From positions 124,001-188,000 of the forward strand of contig NZ_CABPST010000003.1 of assembly GCF_902459805.1 (NCBI RefSeq): 64,000 nt of DNA. Reading direction: 5' to 3'. The stretch comes from Pandoraea bronchicola (GTDB taxonomy: Bacteria; Pseudomonadota; Gammaproteobacteria; Burkholderiales; Burkholderiaceae). Each line of letters begins with the position of its first letter. Within the stretch, counting starts at the first letter, position 1. A model generated the notes under the pieces. The model was not told the origin of the DNA. It worked only from the letters and a program-made list of their open reading frames with translations, and searched no databases. A program made the translations under genes and the position numbers. Positions 1 to 8,298 of this stretch are shown in pieces.

Positions 1-483
1 CACCCACAGCGGATGCGAGGTGCGCCGCCGAATGGCGCTCACGGCCTTGTAGGTGCTCTCGGGCTGCATGGCGAAGGCCATGCCGTCCGCTTCGAGGTTG
101 GGGCAGGAGATGTTCGCTTCGATTGCCGCGACCTCCGGCAGCGACAGCGTCTCGCAGGCTTGTCCGAAAGACTCTGCCGTGTCGGCCGACACGGATACCA
201 CGACAGGCGTATCGAAACGCGTATACGCGGGCAGGACATCGCGCCGATAGGCGTCGAGCCCCTTGCTCGGAATGCCGATGGAGTTGAGCATGCCGCTGGC
301 CGTTTCTGCCACGCGCGGCGTCGGATTGCCCGCACGCGTGGCAGGTGAGACGCTTTTGACGACGAGCGCGCCGAGTCGCGTCAGGTCCAGCGCTTCGGCA
401 TATTCGACCGCGAAGCAGCCGGAGGCCGGCATGACCGGATTGCGCAAGGTGAGCGAGCCGATGCGTACGGAAAGATCAGCCAA
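1..483 (-). CDS. pyrD: Dihydroorotate dehydrogenase, class 1B-type catalytic subunit (N-terminal 161 residues, cut by window edge)
   Basis: FMN enzyme interconverting dihydroorotate and orotate in the cytoplasm. The visible part begins LADLSVRIGSLTLRNP and carries the class 1 signatures MPASGCF near residue 20, GNPTPRVAET near 57 and NISCPN near 128, which line the FMN/orotate pocket. The catalytic cysteine loop lies beyond the edge. The only start I find in frame is TTG at 483-481, overlapping the stop of the upstream PyrK-like gene by 8 bases, which implies translational coupling. Burkholderiales normally make pyrimidines with a membrane class 2 PyrD, so this heteromeric-type enzyme is probably accessory or catabolic (inference). 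Family is clear; the physiological direction is not. Confidence 0.88.
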   Translation of the reverse strand, partial: MADLSVRIGSLTLRNPVMPASGCFAVEYAEALDLTRLGALVVKSVSPATRAGNPTPRVAETASGMLNSIGIPSKGLDAYRRDVLPAYTRFDTPVVVSVSADTAESFGQACETLSLPEVAAIEANISCPNLEADGMAFAMQPESTYKAVSAIRRRTSHPLWV

Positions 484-1399
484 AGTCCACCTCCCCGACG
501 ACGTCGCGAATCGGAAATACGGGGCCTTCGCGGCACACGCGCAGAAATTGCTTGTCGCCATCGCGATCGAACAGGCGCACGCACGACAGGCAAACACCCA
601 TGCCGCACGCCATACGTTGCTCCATCGCGACCTCGGCCGTGATTTGCGGGTGAGCGCGCAGCACGCGCTGGAGCAGCATCAACAGGCGGTGCGAGCCGCA
701 GGTGTAGACGGCGTCGTGCGGTGTCGCGTCGAGCAGGGCGCGAATTCGCGGCTCCAGTGCCTCGACGGCCGACGAGCCGTCGGTGTCGAATACGCAATGC
801 ACGTCGGCCAATGCGAGGGCCTCAGGTGAGCGCAGGAATTCCTCACGCATCAGATCGGCTTCGCTGCGGGCCGACATGACGACCGTCAGCTTCAGCCCGG
901 CGGCTGCCGCTCGCTGCACGAGCGGCGCCATCGTCGCCAGACCCACGCCGCGCGCCACCAGCATCACGCGCTGCCACTGCGTATCGAGCGTGAAGGTGTT
1001 GCCGAGCGGGCCGACGATGTCGAGCGTCGCGCCTTCGGGCAGCGTAGCGAGCGCGCGCGTGCCGACTCCCGTCACGTTGTAGAGAAACTCGATGGTGTCC
1101 GGCTCGGGGCCGGTGCCGTACACGCTCATCGGACGCAGCAGGAAGGGGGCGTCGCTGTCTGTCACCGGGCACTTCAGTTGGTAGAACTGGCCGGGATGTG
1201 TCGTGAGGGCGATGGGGGCATTCGCCTGCAGACGCAGATAGCGATAACGGGCATTGACAGCGTGATGTGCGAGCACGCGGCAGCGATGCGTCGCGACCGT
1301 GGGCGTGGCGCACGTGGCACGGTGCGCGTCGCAGGTGTGCGGGTGTACCCGCCCCAATGGGCGGGGGACGCCGGTACACGTCAGAGTAGCAACTGACAT
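476..1399 (-). CDS. pyrK: Dihydroorotate dehydrogenase electron-transfer subunit (PyrK-like, FAD/NAD and 2Fe-2S)
   Basis: A 307-residue ferredoxin-reductase-type protein that would pass electrons between NAD(H) and the FMN of PyrD. After about 35 extra N-terminal residues comes the FAD domain with RPMSVYG (the RxxS flavin motif, near residue 88), then a Rossmann NAD domain, and near the C-terminus a C-x4-C-x2-C-x15-C cluster starting at ACGMGVC that ligates a 2Fe-2S centre. A GGAG ribosome site sits before ATG 1399. It overlaps pyrD by 8 bases and lies 87 bases after the MFS gene, so it is very likely part of the same leftward operon. The long N-terminal extension is unusual. Confidence 0.88.
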   Translation of the reverse strand: MSVATLTCTGVPRPLGRVHPHTCDAHRATCATPTVATHRCRVLAHHAVNARYRYLRLQANAPIALTTHPGQFYQLKCPVTDSDAPFLLRPMSVYGTGPEPDTIEFLYNVTGVGTRALATLPEGATLDIVGPLGNTFTLDTQWQRVMLVARGVGLATMAPLVQRAAAAGLKLTVVMSARSEADLMREEFLRSPEALALADVHCVFDTDGSSAVEALEPRIRALLDATPHDAVYTCGSHRLLMLLQRVLRAHPQITAEVAMEQRMACGMGVCLSCVRLFDRDGDKQFLRVCREGPVFPIRDVVGEVDFG

Positions 1400-1486
1400 G
1401 AGGACTCCGAATAGTGGGGGGCTGGCGCTGCATCGCGACGCGGCGACGTCGTAACGTTGCGCGCGTCGCAGACGTCACGTATGTCG

Positions 1487-2749
1487 TTATTCGAGTTCAA
1501 CGCCTTTGAGTTCGGGGATCAGGAAACGCGTCGCGAGCATGTCGAGCACATACAGGCCCGCGAGCAGCGCGATGGCAATCTGGAACGAGTAGCGGGCCGC
1601 GAGCGCCCCGACGACGACAGGCCCCAGTCCGCCGATGGCGCGTCCGATGTTCCACAGCACGTTCTGCGCGGTGGCGCGTGCGGCGGTAGGGTAGGCCTCC
1701 GACATGAGCGTGCCGTAGCCCCCGACCATGCCGTTGACGAACATGCCCATCAGTGCGCCGGCGAAGAGCATGACTGTCGGGTCGGTCAACTGAGCGTAGA
1801 CGATCACCATCACCACGGCCCCTGCCTGATACAGCAGGAACGTGGGGCGGCGTCCGATGCGGTCCGCCAACTGCCCGAAGACCCAGACGCCGATCATCAT
1901 GCCGATCACGGTGGCCGCGGTCCAAAGGCCGGATTTCGTGAGCGAGAAGCCGAGCTTTTGCGAGAGGAACGTCGGCAGCCAGATCATGATGCCGTAGTAG
2001 CCGAAGTTCTGAACCGAGCAAAGAATCACGATACCCAGACTCACACGGGTCGTGCGGGCATCCTTCACGAGCAGGCGGAAGGCGTTGCTGCCCTGACCCG
2101 GCTTCGCGGTCCTGTCAGTGCGCCGCACGAAGACTTCCGGTTCGTGCAGCTTGTTGCGCAACACCCAGGCAACGAGCGCGGGCAGCACGCCCACGAGGAA
2201 CATGCCGCGCCAGCCGATGTGCATCAGCAGCAGCGGTGTGAGCAGCGCTGCCGCGAGAACACCTGTCTGCCACCCGAGCGCGACGTACGACGAAACGCGT
2301 GCGCGTTTGGCCGCCGGCCAGGCCTCGGCGGCCAGCGCCATGCCGATACCGAACTCGCCGCCGAGACCGATGCCCGCAATCGTGCGATACACGAGCAAGT
2401 CCCAGAAGCCCTGCGCGAATGCGCACAGCCCGGTGAAGATGGCGAACAGCAGGATTGTCCACGTGAGCATGCGCACGCGGCCGTAGCGATCCGAGAGCGC
2501 ACCGAAAAGAATGCCGCCCGCGACGGCACCGATCAGTGTCCACGTCACGAGTGCGCCGGCCTGGCCGGGCGAGAGTTGCAGCCCGGCCGTAATCGCCGGC
2601 AGCATGAAGCCGAGAATGAGCAGGTCGAAACCGTCCATCGCATAGCCGATGGCAGAGCCCGCGAGCGCTTTCCATGCGTATGGCGTGACGACTTCGTCGG
2701 ACGTGGCACCCGCGCGTTGCGCACTCGGTGTGTTCAGGTTGGCTTCCAT
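1487..2749 (-). CDS. MFS transporter, aromatic acid:H+ symporter type (candidate orotate importer)
   Basis: A 420-residue, 12-helix inner-membrane carrier of the AAHS family (relatives PcaK, BenK). The first helix contains DGFDLLILGFMLPAI, the acidic motif of that family, and the loop after helix 2 has GALSDRYGRVRML, the MFS motif A; its repeat GQLADRIGRRP follows in the second half. The frame is open further upstream, but ATG 2749 has AGGAA just before it and begins a normal AAHS N-terminus. It lies between the small protein at 2881 and pyrK. Cotranscription with a dihydroorotate dehydrogenase suggests orotate or a similar aromatic pyrimidine acid as substrate (inference). A dyad site lies 66 bases upstream. 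Confidence 0.87.
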   Translation of the reverse strand: MEANLNTPSAQRAGATSDEVVTPYAWKALAGSAIGYAMDGFDLLILGFMLPAITAGLQLSPGQAGALVTWTLIGAVAGGILFGALSDRYGRVRMLTWTILLFAIFTGLCAFAQGFWDLLVYRTIAGIGLGGEFGIGMALAAEAWPAAKRARVSSYVALGWQTGVLAAALLTPLLLMHIGWRGMFLVGVLPALVAWVLRNKLHEPEVFVRRTDRTAKPGQGSNAFRLLVKDARTTRVSLGIVILCSVQNFGYYGIMIWLPTFLSQKLGFSLTKSGLWTAATVIGMMIGVWVFGQLADRIGRRPTFLLYQAGAVVMVIVYAQLTDPTVMLFAGALMGMFVNGMVGGYGTLMSEAYPTAARATAQNVLWNIGRAIGGLGPVVVGALAARYSFQIAIALLAGLYVLDMLATRFLIPELKGVELE

Positions 2750-2814
2750 GATCGGTTCCTGTTGGGGGCAGCGAATCGGCGCAGCGATAAACGCCGCGCG
2801 GTTTTCGTCGATTT

Positions 2815-2830
2815 GTCTAAATTTATAGAC
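2815..2830. promoter_or_regulatory. Dyad operator candidate, copy 1 (GTCTA-N6-TAGAC)
   Basis: GTCTAAATTTATAGAC, with 5-base arms and a 6-base AT-only spacer, 66 bases before the MFS start. On the minus strand it contains TATAAA, which could be a -10 element, so a bound protein would block transcription. It matches the perfect copy at 3219 in 14 of 16 positions. Confidence 0.6.
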
Positions 2831-2880
2831 GATCGGGTCAAAAAAATACCGCCGGTGGGGGCGCGCCGATACTTGCGGAC

Positions 2881-3207
2881 TCACACATAGACTTCGGTCG
2901 TCAACTGCGCGGCAAAGCCGTTCAGCGTGGCGAGGAAGCTGGCATCGGACGTGGCCGCTGCATCACGCAACATCGTGGCATAGGCTTTGCTGCGGGCGAG
3001 GAATGCCTGAAACGTCTCGCCATTGGCGGCAATGCCAGACTGACGTTCCACGAACGTTTGTGCGGCCTGTGCCAACAGCAGCAACGCAGCTGATTCCCGC
3101 GTAGCCGTGCGCGACGCATTCAGACAACGCGCAGCAAAATCCTCGATGTCGGACAGACCGACCGTGTCGCGTTGCAACCAGACGCATGCAAGCTGCAGAT
3201 CCATCAT
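2881..3207 (-). CDS. Small unknown protein of the dihydroorotate module
   Basis: About 108 residues, soluble, rich in Ala and Leu, probably all-helical (MDLQLACVWLQRDTVGL at the start, ending TTEVYV). No signal peptide, membrane helix or recognised domain. A GGAG site lies right before two adjacent ATGs at 3207 and 3204, and the second has the better spacing; an ATG at 3216 is also possible. The perfect palindrome copy of the local operator ends 12 bases upstream. It is first in the leftward set followed by the MFS gene 131 bases later, so it is probably coregulated with it. Function unknown. Confidence 0.65.
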   Translation of the reverse strand: MMDLQLACVWLQRDTVGLSDIEDFAARCLNASRTATRESAALLLLAQAAQTFVERQSGIAANGETFQAFLARSKAYATMLRDAAATSDASFLATLNGFAAQLTTEVYV

Positions 3208-3218
3208 GCTCTCCATTT

Positions 3219-3234
3219 GTCTAAATATTTAGAC
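3219..3234. promoter_or_regulatory. Dyad operator candidate, copy 2 (perfect 16-base palindrome)
   Basis: GTCTAAATATTTAGAC is a perfect palindrome. It sits immediately upstream of the ribosome site of the small gene ending at 2881. It is the strongest member of the four-copy set and defines the consensus GTCTA-AATATT-TAGAC. Confidence 0.65.
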
Positions 3235-3375
3235 TAAACGAACCCGGCGGGGCAGGCAAGGCGAAAATAATCGGGTCAAACCCTGATGTCGATGCAGTGC
3301 GACGGCAGCCATAAACGAGGAGAATCGCGTGCCGCCGCATGCCTCGGGAGCGCTGGCGCTATCGCCGGCGCTCGC

Positions 3376-4425
3376 TCAGAACTTCATGCGCAGGCCGGCG
3401 CCGTATGTCTGGCCGGTCGACAGGTCGCTCATGTGGTCGTACTTGTACGCGGCGTAGATGTCGGTGCGCTTGGACAGCGGATAGTCGTAACCGAGTGCCC
3501 AGGTGGTGCGACGCTGGTTGTCGCCGGAGCCGTTCGATCCGGTGTAGGCGACCGATGCGAGCACGCTGCCACGGCCGAGCGGCACCGAAGCGCCCAACTG
3601 TCCCGTATTGGCGTGAAAATTGCCGCTCGCGGCCTGACTTGCGATGAGCATGTACTGGGCGAAGACCTTCACCACGGCGAAGTCGTACGAGAGGCCGAGC
3701 TGTGCCGTGTTCTGGTTGGTCAGGCCAGTGACGCCGGGCAGTTGCGTGCCAAAGTCTCCCGGTGTCGCGCTGAAATTCACGTACTGATAGTTCACGGCAG
3801 CGGCGAACGGGCCGTTGGCGTAGGTGATTGCGGCTGCCCATTTCTTCGCGCTGTGGTCGGTCGGGCTGTTGCCGGTGGCATAGAGCAGCGTGCCCGCGAC
3901 CCCGGCGTAGTTCGGCGACGTGTACGCCACCGCGTTGTTCCAGGCCGAGTCGCCCACCACACCCTGCGTCCCCAGACCCTTGTAGGTGTGGAAGATCATC
4001 GGCGAGAAGGTGTACGAGTTGTTGAACGGGTTGAACTGGATCGTGGCGAGATAAAGCGGGGTGGTGATGCGTCCGAGGCGCAAGGTGCCCATGGCGTTGG
4101 ACAGGCCGACGTAGGCGTTGCGCGAGAAGAAGCTGTCGCCGGCGAAGCGGCCGTACGTTCCGTTGTTCGGCTGGAAGTAGCTTTCCAGCACGAACAGCGC
4201 GCTGTTGCCACCGCCCAGATCTTCGGTGCCAGCCATGCCCCAATACGACGTGGTCATGCCGCCGCCTTGCTGCACGACCGCAGCGTTGCCGCCGGGGTTC
4301 TTCACCGAACCGACGTAGGCGTCTGCCAGGCCGTAGAAGCTCACACTCGATTGCGCGTGAGCCGTGGTTGCGAGCGTTGCGGCGCTCAACGCGGCGGCGC
4401 CAGCCACCTTGTGCCAGGTTTTCAT
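3376..4425 (-). CDS. Gram-negative porin, Burkholderia/OmpC type
   Basis: A trimeric outer-membrane beta-barrel channel of about 349 residues for small hydrophilic solutes. There is a clear signal peptide with cleavage after TTAHA, then QSSVSFYGLADAYVG, the standard first strand of betaproteobacterial porins, alternating amphipathic strands throughout, and the obligatory C-terminal Phe (LRMKF). Two ATGs lie in tandem at 4428 and 4425; AGAGGGA is well spaced only for the second. A diverged copy of the local dyad (GTATA-N6-TGGAC) lies 17 bases upstream, so it may be induced together with the transporter and dehydrogenase. Substrate specificity cannot be read from the sequence. Confidence 0.93.
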   Translation of the reverse strand: MKTWHKVAGAAALSAATLATTAHAQSSVSFYGLADAYVGSVKNPGGNAAVVQQGGGMTTSYWGMAGTEDLGGGNSALFVLESYFQPNNGTYGRFAGDSFFSRNAYVGLSNAMGTLRLGRITTPLYLATIQFNPFNNSYTFSPMIFHTYKGLGTQGVVGDSAWNNAVAYTSPNYAGVAGTLLYATGNSPTDHSAKKWAAAITYANGPFAAAVNYQYVNFSATPGDFGTQLPGVTGLTNQNTAQLGLSYDFAVVKVFAQYMLIASQAASGNFHANTGQLGASVPLGRGSVLASVAYTGSNGSGDNQRRTTWALGYDYPLSKRTDIYAAYKYDHMSDLSTGQTYGAGLRMKF

Positions 4426-4441
4426 CATTCCCTCTTTGTTT

Positions 4442-4457
4442 GTATAAATTTCTGGAC
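4442..4457. promoter_or_regulatory. Dyad operator candidate, copy 3 (diverged)
   Basis: GTATA-AATTTC-TGGAC matches the two half sites GTCTA/TAGAC in 8 of 10 positions and keeps the AT-rich 6-base spacer. It lies 17 bases before the porin start, the same kind of position as copy 2. Confidence 0.4.
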
Positions 4458-4572
4458 GGCGCGCAGGCTATCACTGCCAGCGCGTGGGGTCATCCCCCAA
4501 ACTGCGTCGGGCTTGCCCTCGGTGCACGGCTTTCCCACGCCGTGGGGTATCCGTATGCGGCATCGTGCGGAA

Positions 4573-4588
4573 ATCTAAAAAAATAGAC
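4573..4588. promoter_or_regulatory. Dyad operator candidate, copy 4
   Basis: ATCTA-AAAAAA-TAGAC matches the half sites in 9 of 10 positions. It lies between the divergent porin and XRE regulator genes, about 185 bases before the regulator start, and could mediate autoregulation. Confidence 0.5.
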
Positions 4589-4772
4589 AATCGGAAAAAT
4601 ATTCTGCGTGCCGATGTGGGGTGTTTGCGACACAGAGGCACGCGCTCAGTGCCGAGTCGTGGTCGCACGGGCGTGGCGTCAGGACTTGCGGGTGACCGGT
4701 ATAATCCCGGCACTGCAATGTGGGCGAGGCTTGACTGGCCGGGCCAGGCATTGGCATCCGACAGGGGGCGAT

Positions 4773-5687
4773 TTGAATCGAGCTGTGACGACATCCCGGG
4801 CGCCGAGAGGCGCGCGTTTCAATTTTCGAGCCATCGGCGAACGTTTGCGCGCCTACCGGCTGGCGGCGGAGTTGCGTAGTGAGGATGTGGCCGAGCAGCT
4901 CGACATCTCACGCGCGGCCATCTATAAGCTCGAGCGCGGCGAGATCGTCAAGATTGACACGCTTGAGCGGCTTGCGGCGCTGCTGGGCGTGTCGCTGGCC
5001 AATCTGCTGGGCGTGGAGGTCGAATATCACGACTCGGCGGTGAGCTATTTCGAGCGGATGCGTCAGTTGGAGAGCCGCTCCGAGCGTATCGTCGCGCACT
5101 TCGATCCGATTTCCTTTCTGCTCACGTCAGACGACTACGACGTGTGGCTGCGTCACATGCTCGACGAGAGCATTCCGCCCACGCTCGCCGACCGCCATTG
5201 GGCGAACACGATCGATCGGGTGCTGGGCATTCTGCAGGAGCGCAAGTCGAGCTTCTCGCGTCAGCGGCTGGCAGTGACCAGCCTGATCGGGCTGCGTCAG
5301 ATCGAGCAGTTCCTGCATCACGGACTCGTTGGCCGGCTGGGACTGCCGCCGGGTGTTCAGCTCGAGCGGAAGATGGCGGCCCGTCGCGAGGTCGCGCGCA
5401 TTGTCGAGTTTCTCGAAGCCGACACGGCGGGCGTGCAGATCGGCATTGTGAGCGACAACATGCCCAACGAGACCTTCCAGATCTTCGAAGCGCAGGGCGA
5501 AGCCTATGTCGCTGTCTCGCCGTTCCGTCTGGGCGAGTTACCGAACTTGCGTACCGGTATCGCGACCATCACCACATCGCCTGACGGTGTGGGCATGTAT
5601 CGCGCCATGATCGACCGTCTGTGGGCCGATTCGGCCAAGGGCAAGGAAGGCGCCGCCCTATTGGGACAATTGCTCGCACGATTCTGA
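4773..5687 (+). CDS. XRE-family transcriptional regulator with C-terminal sensor domain
   Basis: About 304 residues. The helix-turn-helix spans roughly residues 18-75 (RLRAYRLAAELRSEDVAEQL, then DISRAAIYKLERGE as recognition helix). It is followed by about 220 residues of mixed alpha/beta sequence that I do not recognise, presumably ligand binding. I choose TTG 4773 because AGGGGG precedes it at good spacing; a GTG at 4785 is the alternative. Divergent from the porin and next to four dyad sites, it is the obvious candidate regulator of the porin/transporter/dehydrogenase module (inference). Whether it represses or activates is not visible, but the sites overlap likely -10 regions. Confidence 0.82.
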   Translation: MNRAVTTSRAPRGARFNFRAIGERLRAYRLAAELRSEDVAEQLDISRAAIYKLERGEIVKIDTLERLAALLGVSLANLLGVEVEYHDSAVSYFERMRQLESRSERIVAHFDPISFLLTSDDYDVWLRHMLDESIPPTLADRHWANTIDRVLGILQERKSSFSRQRLAVTSLIGLRQIEQFLHHGLVGRLGLPPGVQLERKMAARREVARIVEFLEADTAGVQIGIVSDNMPNETFQIFEAQGEAYVAVSPFRLGELPNLRTGIATITTSPDGVGMYRAMIDRLWADSAKGKEGAALLGQLLARF

Positions 5688-5817
5688 TCGCTGGCGCAAA
5701 CGGATGCGCTGGTGCCACAAAGCGAAGCCATTCGACATTATCGAAATCGCCTCACGGCGATTCCCTTTAGTCTCCTCGCGCCTGAAGACCATCCGGTCTG
5801 TTTACCTGGAGACGATT

Positions 5818-7185
5818 ATGGGAACAATTTCCGCGGCATCGAGCCATTCGCCGGTGCAAGTCATTTCCACTAGCTGGTCGAAGCCGCCTGGGGACGGGAA
5901 TAGCTTCGGCTCAGACTTTCAGCGGCTGGGATCGGTCGCAACCTCTGCGCTCGCGCCGCTCGGCAAGGCTTGGCAGACATATCCTGCACGTCAGAGAAGC
6001 GATTTGGAGAACAGCGGCATTCCGCTCGGCAGTTGGTGCGGCGAGCGCGATCGGGATGTGCTTCGTGCGAACCGCCTGCAAGCGCACCCGCTGATGCCCA
6101 AGCTTGTTGGCGAAACACTCGAGCGCTGGCGCGCCACGTACCTCGACGCCATTGCCAAGGACGTGAGCTTCGAGCGCGATCGCTCGACGTCCATGCAATT
6201 GGTGCGCAATGGTATTCAACTCGGCGTCGAGCCGTTTGTTCGAACATTCGATGTCGCGCCAGTGCGGGCCCAGCTCGAGGAGATCGCGCCGCTAAACGAT
6301 GAGATTCGTAAGTTGCGGGCGACGGTGCAATCGTTGCCGGATGGGGAAGGGAAGCGGATCGCACAGGGAAGTCTCGCTGATCTCGCTTCACTCCGGGATG
6401 CCATGCTGGATCTGACGCTGGGGGCGCATGAACGCAAGCGCGACGAACTCAAGGTGGAAATCAGCGTGCTGATCGCGCTCAACGACATGGCGCGCGAAGC
6501 GGAACGAGAGATGCGCAATGGCGGCGCCAATGTGCCATTGCGACTCTGCGTGCGCGATGGTAACTGGGTGCTCAAGCCGGCCGCGTCGACATCCTGGTTC
6601 GCCAAGAACAAGACGCGTGCGGCCAACGATGCGGCGCGGCTCGCGTTGCTTCTTGGTTATCCGGCAGACCAGCGCATCACGCTCAAGACGATTCGGGAGC
6701 GGGGGTTCGGGGCACACGAGTATTCGTCGGTGCTCAACGATGCCCGGGCCCTGGGGCAGGGGTCCACGTGTTCGTGGCTCGCGGCCAGAGCGTTGGACAT
6801 CGACGTTTGGAAGCGCGAAGGCAGCACGGTACTGGATGACGTCATGCGCACCCACGAGCGCCGCAGGCTTGGCGACGCACCGGTGCCTGCACACGACGAC
6901 ACCATGCTCGACGAGGAACACGACGCCGTGCCGCATCTCTTCGGTCCGGATGGCGCGGAGTACGCACTCGTTACGCACGTCAAAACATCGTCGAACGTCG
7001 CCGGGAGGTCGCAAGCGTCTGGAAGGGTACATTTTGCGGAGGCGCTCGGCGCGGCTCGCTCGCTTGAGCGGCAAGCGTCGGAGGTGTTGCCGCCCCCGGT
7101 GCCGCCGCGGATGCCGCCGCTGCCGGCTTCCCCGCCGCCAGCCCTGCCGGCATTACCGTCGTCACTGCCGCCCATCCTTGAGTAA
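5818..7185 (+). CDS. Orphan protein, possible secreted effector
   Basis: A 455-residue protein that I cannot assign. ATG 5818 has GGAG six bases upstream; the frame is open further left, without a better start. The first 35 residues are Ser/Thr/Pro/Gly-rich with no hydrophobic stretch, as in type III secreted proteins. The middle (residues about 140-235) is strongly helical and charged, probably coiled coil, and the last 30 residues are a proline-rich tail (VLPPPVPPRMPPLP and further PP repeats). It stands alone between the XRE regulator and the dehydrogenase operon, with its own terminator. No secretion genes are in the window, so the effector idea is inference from composition only. Confidence 0.7.
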   Translation: MGTISAASSHSPVQVISTSWSKPPGDGNSFGSDFQRLGSVATSALAPLGKAWQTYPARQRSDLENSGIPLGSWCGERDRDVLRANRLQAHPLMPKLVGETLERWRATYLDAIAKDVSFERDRSTSMQLVRNGIQLGVEPFVRTFDVAPVRAQLEEIAPLNDEIRKLRATVQSLPDGEGKRIAQGSLADLASLRDAMLDLTLGAHERKRDELKVEISVLIALNDMAREAEREMRNGGANVPLRLCVRDGNWVLKPAASTSWFAKNKTRAANDAARLALLLGYPADQRITLKTIRERGFGAHEYSSVLNDARALGQGSTCSWLAARALDIDVWKREGSTVLDDVMRTHERRRLGDAPVPAHDDTMLDEEHDAVPHLFGPDGAEYALVTHVKTSSNVAGRSQASGRVHFAEALGAARSLERQASEVLPPPVPPRMPPLPASPPPALPALPSSLPPILE

Positions 7186-7214
7186 TTCACTGCAATCGCC
7201 GAGTTAAGCAGAAC

Positions 7215-7246
7215 AGGCCGCGACCGGAATAGGGAGCGGCCTTTTT
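7215..7246 (+). terminator. Rho-independent terminator
   Basis: A perfect 7-base stem AGGCCGC/GCGGCCT followed by a T run, 30 bases after the orphan gene stop. Confidence 0.85.
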
Positions 7247-7384
7247 CGTGCTTCAGAACACTTCGGCCATGACGCATCTCTCATCCCGTAACCAAAACGC
7301 AAGGCTGAAATTTCGCCGGCCGAAACGCTTCATGCGCGCGTAATAGTAAATATTTTAATTATTCGCAAGCCTTTCTAATCAATA

Positions 7385-7405
7385 TGTTGCGCGATTTACG
7401 CAACA
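7385..7405. promoter_or_regulatory. Inverted repeat upstream of the dehydrogenase operon
   Basis: TGTTGCG-N7-CGCAACA, a perfect 7-base dyad with centres two helical turns apart, inside an AT-rich stretch about 160 bases before the operon. It is a plausible operator; no regulator gene is adjacent. The rest of 7247-7563 shows nothing else I can name. Confidence 0.35.
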
Positions 7406-7563
7406 ATCTCTTGCTTTGCCATGTAGGGAACTTGTCAGTAGAATGGCCGCGTTAAATGCGCTACGCGAGGTGAATAGCCTGTCAGGTTTTCTTCACGCAC
7501 GGCGAGCCACCGCTTGACTGTCATGCGTGATTCGTCCCGTCCCCCACAAAAACGGAGAACTCC

Positions 7564-8286
7564 ATGTCACAGGACAAGGAACCGCGCCGGCGCTTTCTGC
7601 GCCAGGTGCTGGCGATCGTGCCTGCCACGACGCTTGCCACCGGTGCGACGCTTACGCAGTCTGCCTGTAGCAGCGACAAGCCTGCTGCCCCCGCCGCTTC
7701 GACCACTCCCTACGAGCCCAAGTACTTCACTGCCGACGAATGGCGTTTCGTGAATGCTGCCGTGGACCGTTTGATTCCCGCCGACGATCTCGGGCCGGGT
7801 GCGCTGCAAGCCGACGTGCCGCAGTTCATCGACCGCCAGATGGAAACGCCCTTCGGGCACGGCAAGCTCTGGTACATGCAGGGGCCGTTCCATCCCGATC
7901 AGCCGCCCGAGATGGGCTACCAGTTGAGCCTCGTGCCGCGTGACATCTATCGCCACGGCATTGCGGCTTGCGATGCCTACTGCAAGAAGCAGTACAACAA
8001 GGCGTTTGCCGACCTCGATCACGCTACGCAGGAAACCGTGCTTGGCGATCTGGAGCACGCGAAGGTCGAGTTCGATAGCGTGCCGGCGCGCACGTTCTTC
8101 TCTTATCTGCTGGCCAACACGAAGGAAGGGTTTCTCTCGGATCCTATCCACGGCGGTAACAAGGACATGGTCGGCTGGAAGCTGGTCGGCTTCCCTGGCG
8201 CTCGCGCTGACTTCATGGACTGGGTGGATCAGCCCAACGTCAAGTACCCGTACGGGCCCGTGTCGATTTCTGGAAAGCGGGGCTAA
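7564..8286 (+). CDS. Gluconate 2-dehydrogenase subunit 3 family protein (small Tat-exported subunit)
   Basis: A 240-residue small subunit of a three-component membrane-bound sugar acid/alcohol dehydrogenase. The N-terminus has a twin-arginine signal (PRRRFLRQVLAIVP), followed after the hydrophobic stretch by a Cys in QSACSS, possibly a lipobox-like site. The mature part carries the family pattern FTADEWRFVNAAVDRLIP. The subunit is thought to carry the folded flavoprotein to the periplasm, because the flavoprotein itself lacks a signal. An AGAAC stretch precedes the ATG. It is first in a three-gene operon with 12- and 10-base gaps. Confidence 0.9.
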   Translation: MSQDKEPRRRFLRQVLAIVPATTLATGATLTQSACSSDKPAAPAASTTPYEPKYFTADEWRFVNAAVDRLIPADDLGPGALQADVPQFIDRQMETPFGHGKLWYMQGPFHPDQPPEMGYQLSLVPRDIYRHGIAACDAYCKKQYNKAFADLDHATQETVLGDLEHAKVEFDSVPARTFFSYLLANTKEGFLSDPIHGGNKDMVGWKLVGFPGARADFMDWVDQPNVKYPYGPVSISGKRG

Positions 8287-8298
8287 GGGGGCGAAGCT

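Noticed and set aside
1457-2890. A 477-codon plus-strand frame over the MFS gene
   Set aside because: Antisense to an AAHS transporter with intact motifs.
7432-7458. TTGTCA and TAAATG as promoter of the dehydrogenase operon
   Set aside because: The spacer is only 15 bases, so the pairing is unconvincing.
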